Below, one piece after another: positions 49,505 to 59,460 of a DNA stretch of 64,000 bases. The number at the start of each line of letters is the position of its first letter. Within the stretch, counting starts at the first letter, position 1. The stretch comes from CBDAPE01 sp965198325 (GTDB lineage Bacteria > Pseudomonadota > Alphaproteobacteria > UBA828 > JAPUJA01): contig CBDAPE010000018.1 of assembly GCA_965198325.1 (NCBI GenBank), positions 434,001 to 498,000 on the forward strand. The letters are read 5' to 3'. The position numbers were made by a program, and so were the translations under genes. Under the pieces are notes generated by a model. The model saw nothing but the letters and a program-made list of their open reading frames with translations, ran no database searches and had not been told where the DNA came from.

Positions 49505-51231
49505 GCGAACGGCAAAACGATGACGTGAGCGTGCAACACAACGTCGCGATGACGATGCGCGACGGGGTCGAGCTGATGGCCGATATCTACCGCCCCAAAA
49601 AGGACGAGCCGTCGCCGGTGCTGCTCATGCGCTCGCCCTACGACAAATCGACCTCCGAGGCGTTCTGTCTGATGCTGCCCGAATGGTACGCCCGTCAGGG
49701 CTACATCGTCGTGAGCCAGGACACGCGCGGGCGTTTCGAATCCGGCGGCGACTTCCGTCCCTACAGGGATGAGACGGCGGACGGCGTCGACACGATCGCC
49801 CATTGCACGCGGCTTGCCGGCACGTCGGGCAAAGTCGGCATGTACGGCTTTTCCTATCCCGGCATGACCCAGCTCCTGCCCGCGACGGAAAACCCGGACG
49901 GCCTCGTCGCCATCGCGCCGACCATGACGGGCGATGGCCTCTATGAAGACTGGACCTACCAGAACGGTGCGCTGCGCCTGGCCTTCATCCAGTCCTGGGT
50001 GAGCGAGCTGCAATTGCCCGAGGTCTTCCGCAAGGGCACGGACGCCGACATCCGCCCGGCGCTCAAGCAGTTCAACCACATCGCCTGCGACTACGATCAC
50101 CTGCCGCTCACCGACCATCCCCTGTTGCCCCGGGCGTTCGCCGGTTTTTATTATGAGTGGCTCGACCATCCCACGTTCGACGACTACTGGAAGGCCTGGC
50201 ACCTCACCGACCGCTACAAGGATATCGCGGTCCCGGCGCTGCACATGGGCGGCTGGTACGACCTCTTTGCGGAAGGCACCATCCGAAACTTCCAGGGGTT
50301 ACGCGAGGACGCGGCCACCGAGCGTGCGCGCGAAGGCCAGAAGCTCGTCATGGGCCCGTGGTACCACCAGCCCTGGGGTCCGGCGATGGGCGCGCTCGAT
50401 TTCGGCGATCAGGCGGCAAGCTCGATCGACGAGCTGACGATCCGCTGGTACGACCACTGGCTCAAGGGCATCGAGACCGGCATTATGGAGGAGCCCGCCG
50501 TCTCGATCTTCGTCATGGGCGCCAATCGCTGGCGCCACGGGCGGACGTTTCCGTTACCCGAAACCAGGCCCACCACGTTTCATCTCCACAGCGACGGGCG
50601 GGCGAATTCCGTCGGCGGCAATGGCAGGCTGTCGAACGAGCCGCCGTCGGACGAGCCCTGCGACATCTACGCCTACGATCCGTTTGCACCGATCAGCTCG
50701 CTCGGCGGGCGGAGCTGCTGCCCGCCCGACCGCGCGCCCATGGGCCCGCTCGACCAGCGCCCGATCGAGAACGATCCCGGCGTACTGGTCTACACGGGCC
50801 CGCTGCTGGAAAAAGATCTGGAAATTTGCGGCGCCGTCGACACGGTGATCTTTGCGGCGTCGAGCGGTAGCGATACGGATTTTACGGTCAAGCTGGTCGA
50901 CGTTCATCCCGACGGTGCGGCGATTAACCTGGTCGACGGGATCATCCGGGCGAGCTTCCGGGATGGCAACGAGCGGCCCGCGCCCATCGAACCTGGGCGG
51001 GTCTATCGCTACGCCTTCCGGGTCGGCCATATCGCGAACCGCTTTCTTGCCGGTCACCGCATCCGGGTCGAGGTCTCGAGCAGCAACTTTCCCCAATACG
51101 AGCGCTCGCTCAATTGCTTCCATCCCGCCAAGGATGCGACCTATTCGAATGCGGTCGCGGCGATTCAGAAGATCTTTCACGATGGGGCGTATCCCTCGCA
51201 CGTGATCCTGCCGGTCGTGCCGATCGACTAG
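49501..51231 (+). CDS. CocE/NonD-family hydrolase (X-Pro dipeptidyl-peptidase S15-like)
   Basis: A 576-residue alpha/beta hydrolase. The nucleophile motif is GMYGFSYPGMTQ, the N-terminal part begins DGVELMADIYRPKKDEPSPVLLMRSPYDK, and a jelly-roll domain follows from about residue 350 (PPSDEPCDIYAYDP ... VDTVIFAASSGSDTDFTVKLVDVHPDG ... RYAFRVGHIANRFLAGHRIRVEVSSSNFPQYERSLN). This is the CocE/S15 family (esterases and peptidases). It overlaps the aldolase by 4 bases (ATGA). Its role with MtnA and the aldolase is unclear; the shared message suggests a common substrate-degrading pathway. Confidence 0.88.
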   Translation: MSERQNDDVSVQHNVAMTMRDGVELMADIYRPKKDEPSPVLLMRSPYDKSTSEAFCLMLPEWYARQGYIVVSQDTRGRFESGGDFRPYRDETADGVDTIAHCTRLAGTSGKVGMYGFSYPGMTQLLPATENPDGLVAIAPTMTGDGLYEDWTYQNGALRLAFIQSWVSELQLPEVFRKGTDADIRPALKQFNHIACDYDHLPLTDHPLLPRAFAGFYYEWLDHPTFDDYWKAWHLTDRYKDIAVPALHMGGWYDLFAEGTIRNFQGLREDAATERAREGQKLVMGPWYHQPWGPAMGALDFGDQAASSIDELTIRWYDHWLKGIETGIMEEPAVSIFVMGANRWRHGRTFPLPETRPTTFHLHSDGRANSVGGNGRLSNEPPSDEPCDIYAYDPFAPISSLGGRSCCPPDRAPMGPLDQRPIENDPGVLVYTGPLLEKDLEICGAVDTVIFAASSGSDTDFTVKLVDVHPDGAAINLVDGIIRASFRDGNERPAPIEPGRVYRYAFRVGHIANRFLAGHRIRVEVSSSNFPQYERSLNCFHPAKDATYSNAVAAIQKIFHDGAYPSHVILPVVPID

Positions 51232-51244
51232 AGCGCGGCTTGGA

Positions 51245-52168
51245 TCAGAGAGGACGTGGCGGGTCCAGCTCGGCAAGCCGCGCTTCGATCTGTGCCAGGC
51301 TTGGCAGGCTGGGCATCGCGCCCGGCGTCAGACAGGCGAGGCCGCCCGCAACGCTGGCATAGTGCAGCGCTTCCGGAAGCCCCGCTCCGGCGTCGAGACC
51401 GGCGGCGAGGACGCCGACGAATGCATCGCCCGCGCCGGTGGTATCCACCGGCGCGATGTCGAGCGCACCGATCTGCAGGATCGCGTCGGGGGTGACCGCA
51501 ATCGCGCCGGCGGCGCCGCGGCTCAGGACCACCCACAGCCCGTGGGCGGCCGATATCGCCTTCGCGGCAGCCACCGGTTCGGCCGCCCCGAAGCCAAGGG
51601 ATTCTGCCAAGACCTGGGCTTCGCCCTGATTGACCGTCAGCGCGTCGACCGAATCCAGCACCGCGCCCGGAATCGGCAATGCCGGCGCCAGGTTGAGCAG
51701 GATGCGCGCGCCTTGCGCCCGGGCGCGATCGGCAAGCCGCCAGTTCTCCGCGGGGTTGATCTCCATCTGAAGCAGCAGGGTGGTTTCGGGGCCGAGCCAG
51801 TCGTCGGGCAGCAGATCCGCCGTCACGGTCCGGTTCGCACCGCTCGCCACGGCGATCTGGTTCTCGCCCGCCTCATCGACGCAGATGAAGGCCCCGCCCG
51901 TCGTGTCCGTATCGATGCGCTGCACCCGGGCAACGTCGACGCGCGCGACCTTGAGTGCGGCCAAGGGAACCTCGGCGAACAGGTCCCGGCCGACCGCGCC
52001 GACCATGCGGACCGTACCGCCCGCCTTGGCCGCCGCCACCGCCTGGTTCGCGCCCTTGCCGCCCGGCACGATGCGGTAGGTCGAACCGACGACCGTCTCG
52101 CCCGGCCGGGGCAGGGTCCCGACCGGGACGATGAAGTCAATGTTGATCGAACCGAAAACGACGATCAT
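51245..52168 (-). CDS. rbsK: Ribokinase-family sugar kinase
   Basis: A 307-residue PfkB-type kinase. It has VFGSINIDFIVPVGTLPRPGETVVGSTYRIVPGGKGANQAVAAAKAGG, the signature SINID and GGKGANQA segments of ribokinase, and the C-terminal active-site motif VDTTGAGDAFVGVLAAGLDAG with the catalytic Asp. GGAAGAG before ATG 52168 fixes the start. The product probably phosphorylates ribose or a similar sugar. It is convergent with the CocE-type gene (13 bases apart) and downstream of gdhA's terminator. Confidence 0.85.
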   Translation of the reverse strand: MIVVFGSINIDFIVPVGTLPRPGETVVGSTYRIVPGGKGANQAVAAAKAGGTVRMVGAVGRDLFAEVPLAALKVARVDVARVQRIDTDTTGGAFICVDEAGENQIAVASGANRTVTADLLPDDWLGPETTLLLQMEINPAENWRLADRARAQGARILLNLAPALPIPGAVLDSVDALTVNQGEAQVLAESLGFGAAEPVAAAKAISAAHGLWVVLSRGAAGAIAVTPDAILQIGALDIAPVDTTGAGDAFVGVLAAGLDAGAGLPEALHYASVAGGLACLTPGAMPSLPSLAQIEARLAELDPPRPL

Positions 52169-52192
52169 GGCTCTTCCGCGGTCAAAAGAAGA

Positions 52193-52216
52193 GCGCCGGA
52201 TCGGATGATCCGGCGC
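52193..52216 (-). terminator. Rho-independent terminator after gdhA
   Basis: A perfect 10-bp stem, GCGCCGGATC/GATCCGGCGC with the loop GGAT (or ATCC on the minus strand). On the minus strand it is followed by TCTTCTTTTGAC. It is placed 43 bases beyond the gdhA stop. Confidence 0.75.
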
Positions 52217-52258
52217 CCCTGCATCGCACCGCAAGCGCCCCGTGGGCGCCGGTTGGCC

Positions 52259-53632
52259 CTAGACGTGACCGTAGGACAACATGGCGTCTGCGACCTTCAT
52301 GAAACCCGCAATATTGGCGCCGCCGAGATAGTTCACCGGTCCGCTCTTGCCGGTGCCGAATTCGACGCAACTGTCATGGATGTCGCGCATCATGTTCTCA
52401 AGCAGGGAGCGCAGGTGATCTTCGTCCCACGCGATACGCGCGCTGTTCTGGCTCATCTCGAGGCCCGAGACCCCGACGCCGCCGGCATTCACCGCCTTGG
52501 CCGGGCCGAACATCACGCCGGCTTCGACAAAGGCATCGACCGCGCCCTGCTCGCACGGCATGTTGGCGGCCTCCGCGACGGCCATGACGCCGTTCTTGAT
52601 CAGCGTCGCGGCTTCCTCGGCGTTGACCTCGTTTTGGGTCGCCGACGGCATCGCGCAGTCGGCCTCGACGCCCCAGGGGCGCTCGCCCTCGTGGAACTCG
52701 ACGTTGCCGAATTCGTCGGCAGCCTCCGAAATCCGGCCCCGGCGAACGCCCTTGAGCTCCTTGACCCAATCGATCTGCTCTTGGGTCAGACCGTCGGCGC
52801 AATGAATGAAACCGCCCGAATCCGACAGGGTGAGCGGCTTGGAGCCGAGCTGGAGGGCCTTCTCCGCCGCGTGGGTCGCGACGTTGCCCGAGCCCGAGAT
52901 CGAGATCCGCTTGCCTTCCATGCCGTCGCCGGCATGGACGAGCATGTTACGCAGGAAGAACATGGCACCGTAACCGGTCGCCTCGGTGCGCATCTTCGAG
53001 CCGCCGAATTCCATGCCCTTGCCCGTGAGCACGCCGACGAAGCGGTTGGTGATGCGTTTGTACTGGCCGAACATGTAGCCGATTTCGCGGCCGCCGACGC
53101 CGATATCACCCGCGGGGACATCCGTGTCCTCGCCGATATGACGATAGAGCTCGGTGATGAAGGACTGGCAGAAGCGCATGACCTCGTTGTCGGACTTGCC
53201 CTTCGGATTGAAGTTGGCGCCGCCCTTGCCGCCGCCCATGGGCAGGCCGGTCAGGCTGTTCTTGAAGGTCTGCTCGTAGCCGAGGAACTTCAGGATGCTC
53301 AGGTTGACGCTCGGGTGGAACCGCACGCCGCCCTTGTAGGGCCCGATCGCGCTGTTGAACTGGACGCGGAAACCGCGGTTGGTGCGCACGCGGCCCTCGT
53401 CATCGGTCCAGGGCACCCGGAAATAGATGACGCGCTCGGGCTCGGCCATGCGCTCGAGGATCTGGTTCTCGTGATAGACGGGCTTGTCGGCGATATACGG
53501 GAAGATGGTCGCCGCCGCCTCGTAGACCGCCTGGTGAAACTCGGGCTCGCCCGGATTGCGCTTCTTGACGCCTTCCATATAGCGGGCGAGATACTCCTTG
53601 GTCTTGGCATCGCTCACAGCTGCTTTGGACAT
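52259..53632 (-). CDS. gdhA: NADP-specific glutamate dehydrogenase
   Basis: A 457-residue hexameric-type enzyme that makes glutamate from 2-oxoglutarate and ammonia. The catalytic Lys segment GGGKGGANFNPKGKSDNEVMRFCQSFITELYRHIG, IGVGGREIGYMFGQYKR and the nucleotide-domain glycine motif ISGSGNVATHAAEKALQLG are typical. AAGGGGG lies ahead of the ATG. The gene is divergent from the large NAD-dependent enzyme with only ~310 bases between starts, and ends in a clear terminator. Biosynthetic direction is inferred from family. Confidence 0.96.
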   Translation of the reverse strand: MSKAAVSDAKTKEYLARYMEGVKKRNPGEPEFHQAVYEAAATIFPYIADKPVYHENQILERMAEPERVIYFRVPWTDDEGRVRTNRGFRVQFNSAIGPYKGGVRFHPSVNLSILKFLGYEQTFKNSLTGLPMGGGKGGANFNPKGKSDNEVMRFCQSFITELYRHIGEDTDVPAGDIGVGGREIGYMFGQYKRITNRFVGVLTGKGMEFGGSKMRTEATGYGAMFFLRNMLVHAGDGMEGKRISISGSGNVATHAAEKALQLGSKPLTLSDSGGFIHCADGLTQEQIDWVKELKGVRRGRISEAADEFGNVEFHEGERPWGVEADCAMPSATQNEVNAEEAATLIKNGVMAVAEAANMPCEQGAVDAFVEAGVMFGPAKAVNAGGVGVSGLEMSQNSARIAWDEDHLRSLLENMMRDIHDSCVEFGTGKSGPVNYLGGANIAGFMKVADAMLSYGHV

Positions 53633-53945
53633 GATGTTGTTCCCCCTTCTTTTAGGGGCTTATAAGTTTGTATTGACAGACTTTCCACACAACCTGTAGA
53701 CGCCTGCCGGCGTGGGACGAAGGTCGATTGAATGTGACGCCTGACGCAAAAGGCTTTATCACAGCCCTTCGAGCCCTGACCGAGAGTGTACACAGGCCTT
53801 CGCTTTTCCGTCGAGACATTTTACAGTGTTTGTTCGGCGGCGGATTAGACCGTCACGCTCTATCTGCTTTCAATCGTTAAGCCTTTCGAATATTTTTCCA
53901 GTTTCTTTTCGAACGCTCGTCCACGCCTCACGGAAAAGTCGACGA
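53633..53945. promoter_or_regulatory. Divergent regulatory region between the two glutamate dehydrogenase genes
   Basis: About 310 bases with no gene. A TTGACA at 53675-53680 reading right is the best -35 for the NAD-GDH side, with a poor -10 (GTAGAC after 17 bases). On the minus strand TATAAG-like sequence lies before gdhA. Assignment of the promoters is tentative. Confidence 0.35.
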
Positions 53946-56900
53946 ATGGAGTCGATGCTGACCAAGGCCAAAGAGCGCAAGATCGAACTCGTCGATCGCG
54001 TCGTGACCCTTCTGCACGACCGGGTTCCGGCCGAGCGCGCCGATGAATCCGAGCGCTTCGTGCGGCACTATTACGGGAGCGTTCCGCCCGAGGATCTGGT
54101 CGATCGCGACGCCGGCGACCTCTACGGTGCCACGCTTTCCCATTGGGGCTTCGCGCAAACCCGGTCGACGAGCACGCCCAAGGTGCGGGTCTATAACCCG
54201 ACGATTGAGGATCAGGGCTGGCAATCGAGCCACACGATTGTCGAGATCGTTAACGACGACATGCCGTTCCTGGTCGATTCCGTGAATGCCGAACTCAACC
54301 GGCGCGGTCTCATGGTTCATCTCGTAATCCACCCGATCTTCCGGGTGGCGCGCGACAAGTCGGGCCGCGCCTCGGGGATGGCCGGGGCCAACGGCGAGGC
54401 GGGCGCCGCCCGGCTCGAATCCTTTATCCACGTCGAGGTCGACCAGCACACCGCCACCGACTTTCTCGAGTCGCTGACGGCGTCACTCGAGGCGGTTCTG
54501 GCCGACGCGCGCGCCGTGGTGGGCGATTGGCTGCCAATGATGACCAAGCTGGACGACACGCTCGCCACGCTTAAGAGACAGAACCTCGATATGCCCGACG
54601 ATCAGGTCGGGGAAGTGGTTGCATTTCTGGAGTGGCTCGGCGCCGACCACTTCACCTTCCTGGGCTTTCGCGAGTACGCGCTGACCCAGAAGGCAGGCGA
54701 AATCGGCTACCGGGTCGTCAAGGACAGCGGCCTCGGCCTGTTGCGCGATGATGGCGTGGATTCAATCACCAGCGATACCGGCAGCGGCCAGCTCCCGCCG
54801 GAGGTCAGCAGCTTCGTCCATGCGCCCCGGATCCTCATGCTCAACAAATCCAGCACGGTTTCGTCGGTTCACAGGTCGGTTCATATGGACATCATCTGTG
54901 TCAAGACGTTCGACCAAGCCGGCCGGATGAAAGGTGAGCGTCGCTTTACCGGACTGTTCACATCGGCCGCCTACAATCGTTCGCCGCTGGATATTCCGCT
55001 GCTGCGGCGCCGGGTGACGCGCACCATCGAAAGCGCTGGGTTTTCGCCGACCGGTCACGACGGCAAGAGCCTGCTCAACATCCTCGAGACCTTTCCCCGC
55101 GACGAGCTGTTTCAGATGTCGAGCGAGGAACTGTTCGACATATCGCTCAACATCCTCCATCTCCAGGAGCGCCAGCGCACCCGCCTGTTCGTCCGGCGCG
55201 ACCCCTACGAGCGGTTCGTGTCCTGCCTCGTCTATGTTCCTCGCGACCGGTTCAACACCGACCTGCGGCTGCGTATGGAGACAATCCTGGAACGTGCCTT
55301 CGCCGGATCGCGCTCGTCGTTCACGACGCAGCTGTCCGACCACCCGCTCGCGCGCGTCCATTTCATCATCCAGACGACGCCGGGCGAGATTCCCGACGTC
55401 GACGTGCGCGACGTCGAAAATCGGCTCGTCGCGGCCGTGCAGACCTGGGACGATGCGTTGCATCAATGCCTCGTGGAGCATTACGGCGAGGAACGGGGCA
55501 TCGCCGCGTTCAACCGCTACCGTGCCGCCTTTCCGACCTCGTACCGGGAGGATTTCGGTGCGCAGATCGCGGTGCGGGATATCGAGAAAATCGAAGCGGC
55601 GCTCAGCGGTTCGGACGGCGTGCGCTTTGCCATGAACCTCTACAGCCCGATTGAACAGGCCCCAGGGTTGGTCAAGTTCAAGTTCTATCAGAAGGACGAA
55701 CCCGTTCCGCTCTCCGACATCCTGCCGCCGCTTGAGAATATGGGATTCCGGATGCTGGGTGAACGGCCGTACGAGGTCGTTACCGACGCTGGCGAGGTGG
55801 TCTGGATTCACGACTTTAACCTGGTGGAGCGCGAAATCGGCGAGATCGACCTGCCGCGCATCAAGCAGAAGTTCCACGACGCTTTCGCGCAAATTTGGAT
55901 CGGCCAGGTCCAGGACGACGGGTTCAACCGGTTGGTGTTGAACGCCGGGCTGACGTGGCGCGAGGTCGTGGTCTTGCGCGCTTATTGTAAATTCATGCGC
56001 CAGGCCGGCGTTCCGTTCAGCCAGGACTACATGGAGCAGACTCTCGCCCACAACGCCGACCTCGCCAAGGCACTCGTCGATCTGTTCATGGCCCGATTCG
56101 ACCCCGAAACCTCTGACGGCAACGACCTGATCGCCAACGAACTCAGCGCCGAGATCGGCGACGGGCTCGACGCGGTCGCGAGCCTCGATGAAGACCGGAT
56201 TCTGCGCTACTACCTCTCAGCCATCGAATCGACGCTCCGGACCAATTATTTCCAGACCGATGAGGATGGCGACTCCAAGCCCTACCTCTCGCTCAAGCTC
56301 GACAGCCGGGCTCTCGATGAATTGCCGTTGCCGCGTCTCTCCGTCGAAATATTCGTCTACGCGCCGCGCATGGAAGGCATCCACCTGCGAGGCGGGACAG
56401 TCGCCCGGGGCGGCATCCGCTGGTCCGACCGGCGTGAGGATTTCCGGACCGAAGTTCTCGGTCTGTTGAAGGCGCAAATGGTCAAAAATGCGGTCATCGT
56501 GCCGGTCGGTGCGAAAGGCGGCTTCGTCTGCAAACAGATGCCTGCAGATGCGGGGCGCAACGCCCGGCAGGAAGAAGGTGTCGCCTGCTACAGGATGCTG
56601 ATCAACGGGCTTCTCGATCTGACCGATAATCTGGTCGATGGAGAGGTTGTGTCACCGCCCGATCTGGTCCGCCATGACGCCGACGATCCCTATCTCGTCG
56701 TCGCGGCCGACAGGGGAACGGCGACCTTTTCGGATATCGCCAACGAGATCTCGATCGCCCGCGGATACTGGCTCGGCGATGCCTTCGCCTCCGGCGGCGC
56801 GGCCGGCTACGACCATAAAAAGATGGGAATTACGGCACGGGGTGCCTGGGAATCGGTCAAACGCCATTTCCGGGAGCTCGACCACGACATCCAGAAGACC

Positions 56901-58799
56901 GACTTCACGGTGATCGGTGTGGGCGGCATGGGCGGCGACGTGTTTGGCAACGGCATGCTGCTTTCAAGACATATCAAGCTTATCGCCGCGTTCGACCATA
57001 AGCATATTTTTCTCGACCCCGAGCCACGGGCAAAGACGAGCTTTACCGAACGCCAGCGGCTGTTCAGAGCGCCGCGTTCGAGCTGGGCCGACTACGACGC
57101 GGCGAAGCTTTCCGCGGGCGGTGGCGTGTTCGAGCGCAGCGCAAAGTCGATCTCCTTGAGCGAAGAGATCAAGGAACGCTTTGGCCTCGCCCAGGATCGG
57201 CTGAACCCGAACGAACTGATTCGCGCCTTGCTTCGGACCGAAGTCGACCTGCTCTGGCTGGGCGGCATCGGCACCTTTGTGAAAGCCAGCGCGGAAAGCC
57301 ATCTGGAGGTCGGTGATCGAGTGAATGATGCGTTGCGGATTGATGCGTCCGAGCTTAACGCGCGGGTCGTCGGCGAAGGTGCCAATCTCGGATTCACCCA
57401 GCGCGCCCGAATCGAATTTGCAATGGCCAATGGGCGCATCAACACCGACGCCATCGACAATTCGGCGGGCGTCGATTGCTCGGACCATGAAGTCAACAGC
57501 AAGATCGTCCTCGATCAGGTCGTCAGCGCGGGCGACTTGACCTTGAAGCAACGCAACCAGCTTCTGAGCTCGATGACCGACGAGGTCGCCGAGCTCGTGC
57601 TCCGGGATACCTATCTTCAGTCTCAGGCGATCAGTATTGCGCAAGACAACGCATCCGCGCACATCGAGTACCATGCCCGGCTCGTGCGTACGCTCGAGAA
57701 GGCCGGCCTGCTCGACCGATCGGTCGAGGATCTGCCAGACGACGACGAGCTCGCCGAACGGGGCAAGGTGGGGTCCGGTCTTACCCGTCCCGAGATCGCG
57801 GTCCTGTTGGCCTACGCCAAGAACGATTTGTTCGCTCAGCTTCGGGAGTCCGACGTTCCTGAGGATGCTTATCTGGGTGAGGACGTCGTCCGCTACTTTC
57901 CCGAGCCCGTGCGCGAACGCTACGCGGCCGTGATTGGCGAGCACCGTCTGCGCCGGGAGATCATCGCGACATCGGTCGCGAACAGTCTGGTCAATCGGAC
58001 CGGGCCTGCGTTCGTTCACTGGCTTTCCGAGGAAACCGGGCGTCGAGCCGGCGACATTGCTCGCGCTTACGCGGCAGCGCGACAGGTTTTCGATATGCGC
58101 GGCTTTTGGGGCGAGATCGAGGCGTTGGATAACACGGTCTCGACGCGCGTCCAGATCAAGATGTTCGACATCGCCCACAAGCTCGTCGAACGGGGCACCC
58201 TGTGGTTCCTGCGCAATCGGCCCGCACCTCTCGATATCGCCGAGACAATCGACAATTACGCGCCGGGCGTGACGGTCCTCGCGAACCGGTTTGAAACGAT
58301 CTTTGCCGCGGAAGAACTGGAGCAAGTCGCGGAGACACTCACCCATTTCACTGCGGCGGGCGTACCCGAGCTGCTCGCCAGGCGGATTGCAGCCGTTGAC
58401 GGGCTGATCCCCGCCTGTGGCATCGTCGATGTCGCGAAAGGCTTCGAACTTGGCCTCGAAGACGTCGCCCGAACCTATTTCGAGATCGGTGTGAGGCTCA
58501 ATTTCGATTGGCTGCGAAGCAACTCCGACCTGCTATTGGCCCGCAGCCATTGGCAGCGCCGTGCGGTGATTGCGATCGTCGACGATCTCTATTCCCAACA
58601 AACCGCGCTGACCGCATCGGTGCTCAAGGCGACCGACGGCATTACAGGCACGCTTGCCATAGACGCCTGGATCGACGCCAATAGATCTCTCGTCGAAAAT
58701 GCCGCGGATTTGCTCGAGGATCTCAAAACATCCGCCACGCTCGACCTCGCCATGCTCGCGGTCGCCAACCGGCAGATCCGCAGTCTGATCGTCGGCTAG
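53946..58799 (+). CDS. gdhB: Large NAD-dependent glutamate dehydrogenase (GDH-180 type)
   Basis: A 1,617-residue enzyme of the class with long N- and C-terminal regulatory extensions (about 180 kDa). The catalytic core lies in the middle: GTVARGGIRWSDRREDFRTEVLGL and QMVKNAVIVPVGAKGGFVCKQ, then YDHKKMGITARGAWESVKRHFRELD with VIGVGGMGGDVFGNGMLLS as the dinucleotide motif. The N-terminal ~700 residues include ACT-like segments. It oxidises glutamate to 2-oxoglutarate and ammonia for catabolism. I chose ATG 53946 (MESMLTKAK); ATG 53955 is an alternative. The symbol gdhB is a convention and should be treated lightly. Confidence 0.93.
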   Translation: MESMLTKAKERKIELVDRVVTLLHDRVPAERADESERFVRHYYGSVPPEDLVDRDAGDLYGATLSHWGFAQTRSTSTPKVRVYNPTIEDQGWQSSHTIVEIVNDDMPFLVDSVNAELNRRGLMVHLVIHPIFRVARDKSGRASGMAGANGEAGAARLESFIHVEVDQHTATDFLESLTASLEAVLADARAVVGDWLPMMTKLDDTLATLKRQNLDMPDDQVGEVVAFLEWLGADHFTFLGFREYALTQKAGEIGYRVVKDSGLGLLRDDGVDSITSDTGSGQLPPEVSSFVHAPRILMLNKSSTVSSVHRSVHMDIICVKTFDQAGRMKGERRFTGLFTSAAYNRSPLDIPLLRRRVTRTIESAGFSPTGHDGKSLLNILETFPRDELFQMSSEELFDISLNILHLQERQRTRLFVRRDPYERFVSCLVYVPRDRFNTDLRLRMETILERAFAGSRSSFTTQLSDHPLARVHFIIQTTPGEIPDVDVRDVENRLVAAVQTWDDALHQCLVEHYGEERGIAAFNRYRAAFPTSYREDFGAQIAVRDIEKIEAALSGSDGVRFAMNLYSPIEQAPGLVKFKFYQKDEPVPLSDILPPLENMGFRMLGERPYEVVTDAGEVVWIHDFNLVEREIGEIDLPRIKQKFHDAFAQIWIGQVQDDGFNRLVLNAGLTWREVVVLRAYCKFMRQAGVPFSQDYMEQTLAHNADLAKALVDLFMARFDPETSDGNDLIANELSAEIGDGLDAVASLDEDRILRYYLSAIESTLRTNYFQTDEDGDSKPYLSLKLDSRALDELPLPRLSVEIFVYAPRMEGIHLRGGTVARGGIRWSDRREDFRTEVLGLLKAQMVKNAVIVPVGAKGGFVCKQMPADAGRNARQEEGVACYRMLINGLLDLTDNLVDGEVVSPPDLVRHDADDPYLVVAADRGTATFSDIANEISIARGYWLGDAFASGGAAGYDHKKMGITARGAWESVKRHFRELDHDIQKTDFTVIGVGGMGGDVFGNGMLLSRHIKLIAAFDHKHIFLDPEPRAKTSFTERQRLFRAPRSSWADYDAAKLSAGGGVFERSAKSISLSEEIKERFGLAQDRLNPNELIRALLRTEVDLLWLGGIGTFVKASAESHLEVGDRVNDALRIDASELNARVVGEGANLGFTQRARIEFAMANGRINTDAIDNSAGVDCSDHEVNSKIVLDQVVSAGDLTLKQRNQLLSSMTDEVAELVLRDTYLQSQAISIAQDNASAHIEYHARLVRTLEKAGLLDRSVEDLPDDDELAERGKVGSGLTRPEIAVLLAYAKNDLFAQLRESDVPEDAYLGEDVVRYFPEPVRERYAAVIGEHRLRREIIATSVANSLVNRTGPAFVHWLSEETGRRAGDIARAYAAARQVFDMRGFWGEIEALDNTVSTRVQIKMFDIAHKLVERGTLWFLRNRPAPLDIAETIDNYAPGVTVLANRFETIFAAEELEQVAETLTHFTAAGVPELLARRIAAVDGLIPACGIVDVAKGFELGLEDVARTYFEIGVRLNFDWLRSNSDLLLARSHWQRRAVIAIVDDLYSQQTALTASVLKATDGITGTLAIDAWIDANRSLVENAADLLEDLKTSATLDLAMLAVANRQIRSLIVG

Positions 58800-58821
58800 C
58801 CAGCTGATCGCGGCTGACGGC

Positions 58822-59460
58822 TTACTGGTCGTGCGGCCAGACCGAGGGATTTTCCTGAAGCGGGGTCCATTGCCACGTGCGGGATTCCGCCTCGAACCGT
58901 TCGCCCGGCGTCAGCCGAAGCGCGATTTCGGCGCAGGAGGAAACGAGCAGCTCGCGCAACTCGTCGTCGGCGTCCCGCTCGGCGAGCAGGCACCAGAAAT
59001 GGGCTTCGCCCAGATCTTGCGGCACACCGGTTCCGTTACGGAACAACAACGCGTAGTTGAACAGAGCTTCGGGCAGACCTTGCTCGGCCGCCCGACGGAT
59101 CCAATGGGTGCCCCGGATAAGATCGCGTTCGACGACGCCCTCGCCGTTGAAGAGCAACCGGCCCAGGCTGTATTGGGCAGCGGCGTGTCCCTGCTGGGCG
59201 GCATCGTAATAAAGCTCGACGGCGCCGGCGGGGTCGGCTTCGCGGCCATAGCCAAAATAAAGGATATGACCCAGATAGAACTGGGCCCGAGCGTCGCCTT
59301 CCTCGGCGAGCGGCAGGAATTCGTCGATCGCGGCCTCGAAACTGCCGGCGTTGTAGGCCGCGAAACCCTCATCGAAACCGGCGCGCGCCGGGCCCGCGAT
59401 AAGCGAGAGAACGAACAGGAGGGCGGCGGACAGGCTTCGTATCGGTGGTAGCTGTCTCAA
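58822..59460 (-). CDS. Sel1-repeat periplasmic protein
   Basis: A 212-residue protein with a signal peptide (MRQLPPIRSLSAALLFVLSLIAGPARAG) and three to four Sel1-like repeats (e.g. AEEGDARAQFYLGHILYFGYG; AQQGHAAAQYSLGRLLFNGEG; AEQGLPEALFNYALLFRNGTGV). Such proteins act as scaffolds for protein-protein contacts. It overlaps the end of purH by 4 bases (ATGA), so translation is coupled, an unusual partnership with a purine gene. Its function is otherwise unknown. Confidence 0.85.
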   Translation of the reverse strand: MRQLPPIRSLSAALLFVLSLIAGPARAGFDEGFAAYNAGSFEAAIDEFLPLAEEGDARAQFYLGHILYFGYGREADPAGAVELYYDAAQQGHAAAQYSLGRLLFNGEGVVERDLIRGTHWIRRAAEQGLPEALFNYALLFRNGTGVPQDLGEAHFWCLLAERDADDELRELLVSSCAEIALRLTPGERFEAESRTWQWTPLQENPSVWPHDQ

